The notes beneath the pieces were generated by a model. It was given only the letters and a program-made list of their open reading frames with translations, did no database searches and had not been told where the DNA came from. From positions 1 to 15,353 of the forward strand of contig JAGHCE010000163.1 of assembly GCA_021160625.1 (NCBI GenBank): DNA of 15,353 nt, in the 5' to 3' direction. This document shows positions 12,511 through 15,353 of the stretch, in pieces (the stretch's first letter is position 1; each line of letters starts with the position of its first letter). The position numbers and the translations under genes were made by a program. This DNA is from Planctomycetota bacterium. Its GTDB lineage: Bacteria > Planctomycetota > DG-23 > SLPQ01.

Positions 12511-13260
12511 TTAGATGGCCACCCTGCCCACTGTCACGAGGTCAGAAAGTGTCTGGTCCTGCATCCGGATCATCTGCATATTGGCGTCGTAGCTGCGCGT
12601 CGCTATGAGCATCCGCGAGATCTCCTCGGCAGGCGACGCGTTTGAGCCCTCGACGGCGCCCTGCTTTATCCGTCCGCTGCCGGCTCGCCCGGGCGCGCCG
12701 TGGTTCGCGTAGAGGTTGGCGCCGACCTTTTCCAGCGCCCCCTTGTTCGAAAACTCAAAAAGCCTTATCCTGCCGGCCGGCTCGCCGTTGCAGCTTAGAG
12801 TCCCGTCCTGGGCCACGGCAATGTCGCCCTCAAGCGGCACCATAATGGGCTTTCCCGATGCGTCGGCCAGGAAGTGCCGCCCGTCGGGCATCACCAGGCG
12901 CCCCCGGCTGTCGCACGAAAAGGCCCCCGCGCGCGTGTAATTCACCTGGTTTCCGTCCGTCACCGCAAAGAAGCCCTCGCCGCTTATCGCTAAGTCAAAC
13001 TCGTTGCCCGTCATTTCGATGGGCCCCTGGCGGTGGCGCGTGTACGTGCTGGAAACAGAAAGCCCCCCGCCTATCCGGTCCATAGGTGTGGCGTAAGGCG
13101 TACGGGAATCCTCGACGGCCTCGGCCTCCCTGGCCTGGAAGACGGCCATATCCGCCTTGAATCCGGGCGTGGAGACATTGGCGATGTTGTTTGAAATCAC
13201 ATCGTGGCGCGCGCTTTCCGCCAGCGCTCCCGCCGCGCTCAAATAAAGCCCATAAATCAC
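12511..13260 (-). CDS. flgF: Flagellar proximal rod protein FlgF
   Basis: Rod subunit of 249 residues (E. coli FlgF 251) and the first gene of the operon. It starts (V)IYGLYLSAAGALAESARHD, then the rod motif NNIANVSTPGFKAD at about 24-37. NEFDLAISGEGFFAVTDGNQ and the C-terminal AEEISRMLIATRSYDANMQM complete the family pattern. The start is the GTG at 13258-13260: it has an AAGGAGG 6 bases upstream and gives the family's usual first residues. The frame remains open 18 codons further upstream, but those residues do not fit and would cover the ribosome-binding site. FlgF and FlgG are related; position before flgG and the length favour FlgF. A sigma-54 promoter lies about 50 bases upstream. Confidence 0.94.
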   Translation of the reverse strand: MIYGLYLSAAGALAESARHDVISNNIANVSTPGFKADMAVFQAREAEAVEDSRTPYATPMDRIGGGLSVSSTYTRHRQGPIEMTGNEFDLAISGEGFFAVTDGNQVNYTRAGAFSCDSRGRLVMPDGRHFLADASGKPIMVPLEGDIAVAQDGTLSCNGEPAGRIRLFEFSNKGALEKVGANLYANHGAPGRAGSGRIKQGAVEGSNASPAEEISRMLIATRSYDANMQMIRMQDQTLSDLVTVGRVAI

Positions 13261-13312
13261 CCTATGCCTCCTTGCCGTAAAGGGTGGCTGCCCCTCGTAT
13301 GCAACTCTCCTC

Positions 13313-13330
13313 AAGCAAGGCGCGTGCCAA
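13313..13330 (-). promoter_or_regulatory. Sigma-54 (RpoN) promoter of the flgF operon
   Basis: On the minus strand TTGGCACG-CGCC-TTGCTT matches the sigma-54 consensus YTGGCACGRNNNTTGCW at every defined position except R. The invariant GG and GC are separated by the required 10 bases. The predicted start near 13303 gives a leader of about 43 nt before the flgF GTG. Sigma-54 with an enhancer-binding activator commonly drives hook/basal-body genes. No activator gene is visible in the window. Confidence 0.85.
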
Positions 13331-13436
13331 TCCGCCGCCGAGCACCTTCCACCACCCCTCCGGCCGACCTCTTCATCGCACGTAACTGATGCGCTGACAA
13401 AGAGTTATGCCTGCCGGACGCTCCCGCCGCCCCTCC

Positions 13437-13452
13437 CGGCACGCCACCTGCA
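13437..13452 (+). promoter_or_regulatory. Possible second sigma-54-like site facing right
   Basis: CGGCACG-CCAC-CTGCA keeps the invariant GG and GC at exactly 10-base spacing but departs from TGGCACG-N4-TTGCA at two positions. It faces away from the flgF promoter, about 110 bases from it, towards the small reading frame at 13610. GC-rich DNA can give such matches by chance. Confidence 0.25.
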
Positions 13453-13507
13453 CAGTGAAATCCGAAAGGTCGGCAGCGTGCAGCTTTTTCCGCCCGGCGT
13501 GAAGTTT

Positions 13508-13538
13508 GTTCCGATAAGAACGGCGCGTTTTCAAACGC
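13508..13538. repeat. Two adjacent short inverted repeats, possible activator site
   Basis: GTTC-N6-GAAC (13508-13521) is followed by GCGTTT-TC-AAACGC (13525-13538), the second a perfect 6-bp dyad. They lie about 190-220 bases upstream of the sigma-54 promoter of flgF, within the range where enhancer-binding activators bind. No specific regulator is indicated by the sequence. Confidence 0.3.
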
Positions 13539-13609
13539 TCCGGCGGCGGGCGCGTAAATGCCGATGACGCCGGCGGTGCCTGGTGATATGTCTTTCGCAA
13601 TTGGTGAAA

Positions 13610-13774
13610 ATGAGGCTTACGGGGAAACTCCGAAGAGATTTCAACATCCTGGCGGTTGCGCTCTTTCTTCATGCGGCCGTCGGCGTTCACATCATTCACC
13701 CCCTTTTCCACAGGATGATCGCCGGCGCCGGCGCCTGGCGAGCGCTCTTTGCCAGGGTCCCCCAACGCCGGTGA
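13610..13774 (+). CDS. Possible small single-span membrane peptide (54 aa), unknown function
   Basis: A short frame reading MRLTGKLRRDFN, then a hydrophobic segment ILAVALFLHAAVGVHIIHPLF (about 13-33), then a basic tail ending LFARVPQRR. The basic start followed by one hydrophobic span is what an inner-membrane or exported small protein looks like, and about 70% of third positions are G or C. The ribosome-binding site is weak (GGTGA 4 bases before the ATG), and the frame could start 27 bases earlier. I do not recognise the family. The stop codon lies in the loop of a hairpin that begins a run of three. It could simply be a chance frame in GC-rich DNA. Confidence 0.3.
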   Translation: MRLTGKLRRDFNILAVALFLHAAVGVHIIHPLFHRMIAGAGAWRALFARVPQRR

Positions 13775-13829
13775 ACGTTGGGCTATGCCCCGGCAACCTG
13801 TGAACCGGCCGGGAGCCTCGATTGCGAGG
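13761..13829 (+). ncRNA. Three tandem hairpins, candidate structured RNA element
   Basis: Read on the plus strand: CCCAACG/CGTTGGG (13761-13767 with 13776-13782, 7 bp), CCCGGC/GCCGGG (13789-13794 with 13808-13813, 6 bp) and CCTCG/CGAGG (13816-13820 with 13825-13829, 5 bp, loop ATTG). An alternative GGGC-TAT-GCCC (13780-13790) would compete with the first and second stems. The CCCGGCAACC string recalls part of the S-box (SAM-I) riboswitch, but the other conserved S-box segments are not visible, so no riboswitch class is assigned. The minus strand would form the same stems. Confidence 0.3.
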
Positions 13830-14019
13830 AGAAAGCGGTCCCTGCCGAAGCCGTCGAGGAACGTGTCCGGGCGCCCCGGCGTCTCGGCCTGAGAGGGCAA
13901 TCTCCAGTCGTTCGGCCATAGAGTGACCCGGTCGCCTACTTGCGCACCAGAGTCACACCGATTTTGCCCTCCCGCCTGGGGCAGGGCGGCATTTCCTCTC
14001 GCATCGGTCCATAACGAGG

Positions 14020-14047
14020 TTGCAAACGGGATGCCGGTGCCTATAAA
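14020..14047 (+). promoter_or_regulatory. Sigma-70-like promoter of the beta-helix gene
   Basis: TTGCAA (14020-14025) and TATAAA (14042-14047) are separated by 16 bases. They match the -35 and -10 consensus at 4 of 6 and 5 of 6 positions. The predicted leader is about 110 nt. The assignment rests on this match and its position only. Confidence 0.45.
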
Positions 14048-14161
14048 CAAGGAGTGGCTCGAAAAAGAGCCCGGATATTCGGCCGGGAGTGTTTTCGGGA
14101 ACCGGTTATGGCAACGGATGGCGCGCGGGCGTTGAGGCTCGGTGCGGAAAGGGAGGAAAAG

Positions 14162-15353
14162 ATGAGGACCCGAATGTTGGCAGTTTCCACGGTGGTTTTG
14201 TTCTGGGCGGCGGGAAGCGTCTGCCTCGCGGCGGATGCCTGCCTGCCCGGCGAAATCGAGCTTTATCCCACCTACACGGCCGTGGGAATCGAAATCCCTT
14301 ACTCCGGCGACGACAACGGCGACGCCACGGCCGAATTCGTCTGGCGCAAAAGCGGCGAAGAGAACTGGCAAGACGGCGTCGATATGACGATCGACCGCGA
14401 GAGGCGCCTTGTCTGGGCGAGCATCTGGCCGCTTGATGAGGGCGAGACCATCGAGGTCAAGGTCGCCTTCAACGATCCGCAAACCCCCGACCTGTTGCCC
14501 CTGACGGCATCCGCCACAACGAAGAGGATGATCCTGGAAAATGCCGGAGGTCAAAAGTGGTTCGTAGCGCCGGAAGGCAATGACGCCGACGCCGGGACCG
14601 AGGATAAGCCTTTCGGGACCATCGCCCATGCCGTTTCGGCCGCCAAGCCCGGTGATACCGTTGTCGTCTCCTCCGGCGTCTACCGCGAGGGCGACCTTGG
14701 CAAGGGGGTAATAGGTGAATCGGACAAACCCATAATCATCACGGCCGCCAAGGGCGCAAAACCCGTCATCGACGGCTCTGTCGAAATCGCCAAAGGCTCC
14801 GACGGCTGGACTAAGCTCGAAGGCGACATATACGCCAGGGACTTCTCCCCGGAGACCGGCTACTGCGGGTACGTCGCCCAGGACGGCCTGCGTATGTTCT
14901 GGTACAAAAAGGGAGTGGATTTCAAAAACGACTCCCTGAAGGCAAAGCGCGGCTGCTACTTCGAGGAGACGTTGAAGAAACTCTACGTGCGCACGGGCGA
15001 TTCGTCGAGCCCCTCCGACCACACCTACAACATCGCCGTCTACCCGTACGGACTCCACCTCTCCGGCAGCCGGTACGTTACCGTGAAGGGCTTTGACATC
15101 CGCTTCTTCGGCGAGGCAGCCGTGCGCGTGAGCGACGGCGCTCGCGGATCGGTCGTCGCCGGGAACCGGATACACAACGCGCCTGCGGGCATCCTGGTCC
15201 TCGACGAGGCGACCTGCGAGACCGCCATATGGCGAAACGAGATATACGAGGAGGGGCTCACGGACTTCACCTGGACGGCCGTCAAGCGGAGCAACTACGC
15301 CCGCCAGGGCACACGCATTATGGCCGGGCGCGGCACGTCGGTCTGCTACAACA
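14162..15353 (+). CDS. Exported right-handed beta-helix (DUF1565/NosD-like) protein, partial
   Basis: The frame is open for 397 residues and runs off the right edge. It starts with a signal peptide (MRTRMLAVSTVVLFWAAGSVCLA, about 1-23), followed by a beta-rich domain (about 30-120, with EIELYPTYTAVGIEIPY and AEFVWRKSGEENW) that resembles a fibronectin/Ig-like fold. Residues 132-175 (WFVAPEGNDADAGTEDKPFG, AVSAAKPGDTVVVSSGVYRE) are the classic DUF1565 entry to a parallel beta-helix. From about 297 the short coils of the helix appear (GLHLSGSRYVTVKGFDIRFF, VVAGNRIHNAPAGILVLDEA). Such proteins are usually secreted or surface carbohydrate-binding or polysaccharide-cleaving proteins; no catalytic residues can be assigned here. 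The ATG has GGGAGG 5 bases upstream. The gene is transcribed away from the flagellar operon and has no evident link to it. Confidence 0.88.
   Translation, partial: MRTRMLAVSTVVLFWAAGSVCLAADACLPGEIELYPTYTAVGIEIPYSGDDNGDATAEFVWRKSGEENWQDGVDMTIDRERRLVWASIWPLDEGETIEVKVAFNDPQTPDLLPLTASATTKRMILENAGGQKWFVAPEGNDADAGTEDKPFGTIAHAVSAAKPGDTVVVSSGVYREGDLGKGVIGESDKPIIITAAKGAKPVIDGSVEIAKGSDGWTKLEGDIYARDFSPETGYCGYVAQDGLRMFWYKKGVDFKNDSLKAKRGCYFEETLKKLYVRTGDSSSPSDHTYNIAVYPYGLHLSGSRYVTVKGFDIRFFGEAAVRVSDGARGSVVAGNRIHNAPAGILVLDEATCETAIWRNEIYEEGLTDFTWTAVKRSNYARQGTRIMAGRGTSVCYN

Larger units (their letters stand above)
13331..14019. other. Divergent intergenic region, mostly without convincing genes
   Basis: Nearly 700 bases between the flgF promoter and the beta-helix gene promoter. 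A long minus-strand frame stays open through it, but it is mostly the antisense of the beta-helix gene continued into non-coding DNA; its translation shows no domain. What can be supported is a weaker right-facing sigma-54-like site (13437-13452), short inverted repeats (13508-13538), a possible 54-residue membrane peptide (13610-13774) and a run of three hairpins (13761-13829). No tRNA, rRNA or insertion sequence is seen. From 13830 to 14019 nothing specific stands out. Confidence 0.6.

Noticed and set aside
10556..12514. 652-residue plus-strand open frame
   Set aside because: It is antisense to flgA, flgG and part of flgH; the composition is that of a shadow frame and no domain is visible.
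13261..13314. Upstream extension of flgF by 18 codons to an ATG
   Set aside because: It would place the strong AAGGAGG ribosome-binding site inside the coding region and add residues not found in FlgF proteins.
13503..13518. Plus-strand TGAAGTTT and TCCGATAA resembling the two halves of a sigma-28 promoter
   Set aside because: The halves are separated by 3 bases where about 11 are required, so they cannot form a working promoter together.
13736..13753. Plus-strand TGGC...TTGC resembling a sigma-54 promoter
   Set aside because: The invariant GG and GC are about two bases too far apart; spacing is strict for sigma-54.
13780..13830. S-box (SAM-I) or cobalamin riboswitch
   Set aside because: Only short strings (CCCGGCAACC, GGTGAA) resemble these classes. 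The other conserved segments and the expected overall layout are not found, and the downstream gene is not one they normally control.
13373..15175. 600-residue minus-strand open frame
   Set aside because: Its first half is antisense to the clearly coding beta-helix gene, the rest runs through non-coding DNA, and the translation shows no recognisable domain. Stop codons are rare by chance at this GC content.

Overview
The window is a flagellar late-gene cluster of about 13 kb on the minus strand. It is followed at the right edge by the 5' part of an unrelated, divergently transcribed gene for an exported beta-helix protein. The sequence is GC-rich, ribosome-binding sites are good (AGGAG-type), and several starts are GTG. 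The gene order, the FliW/CsrA pair, flagellins carrying a flagellin-IN-like middle domain, an oversized FlgL with repeated IN-like modules, and a DUF1565/NosD-like beta-helix protein next door are together most like Planctomycetota or a neighbouring lineage (Hydrogenedentota/Lentisphaerota type). This placement is an inference from gene content, not a database result.

Layout, read right to left along the minus strand: sigma-54 promoter (13313-13330), flgF, flgG, flgA, flgH, flgI, flgJ (rod-binding domain only), flgN-like chaperone, flgK, flgL, fliW, csrA, flagellin copy 2 (2173-3591), then a 15-bp-stem hairpin terminator. Most of these genes are separated by only a few bases, and three junctions are 4-base ATGA overlaps (flgA/flgH, flgI/flgJ, flgJ/flgN), so they look like one operon. 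Next comes flagellin copy 1 (406-1806) with its own sigma-28-like promoter and a leader of about 210 nt, then a hairpin-plus-T-tract terminator. The last gene is the start of flaG, which runs off the left edge.

The genes build the proximal and distal rod (FlgF, FlgG), the P and L rings (FlgA chaperone, FlgI, FlgH), the rod cap (FlgJ), the hook-filament junction (FlgK, FlgL, with FlgN as export chaperone) and the filament (two flagellins, FlaG). FliW and CsrA form the known translational feedback on flagellin. The flagellin copy 1 leader carries a near-consensus CsrA site: a 7-bp stem with an AGGA loop, 24 nt upstream of a second GGA loop that is the Shine-Dalgarno itself. This resembles the two-site arrangement known for the Bacillus subtilis hag leader and is the most interesting signal here.

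The roughly 900-bp divergent region (13261-14161) holds the sigma-54 promoter, a possible second sigma-54-like site facing right, short inverted repeats, a possible 54-aa membrane peptide followed directly by three tandem hairpins, and a sigma-70-like promoter for the beta-helix gene. Apart from the first and last items, these are low-confidence.
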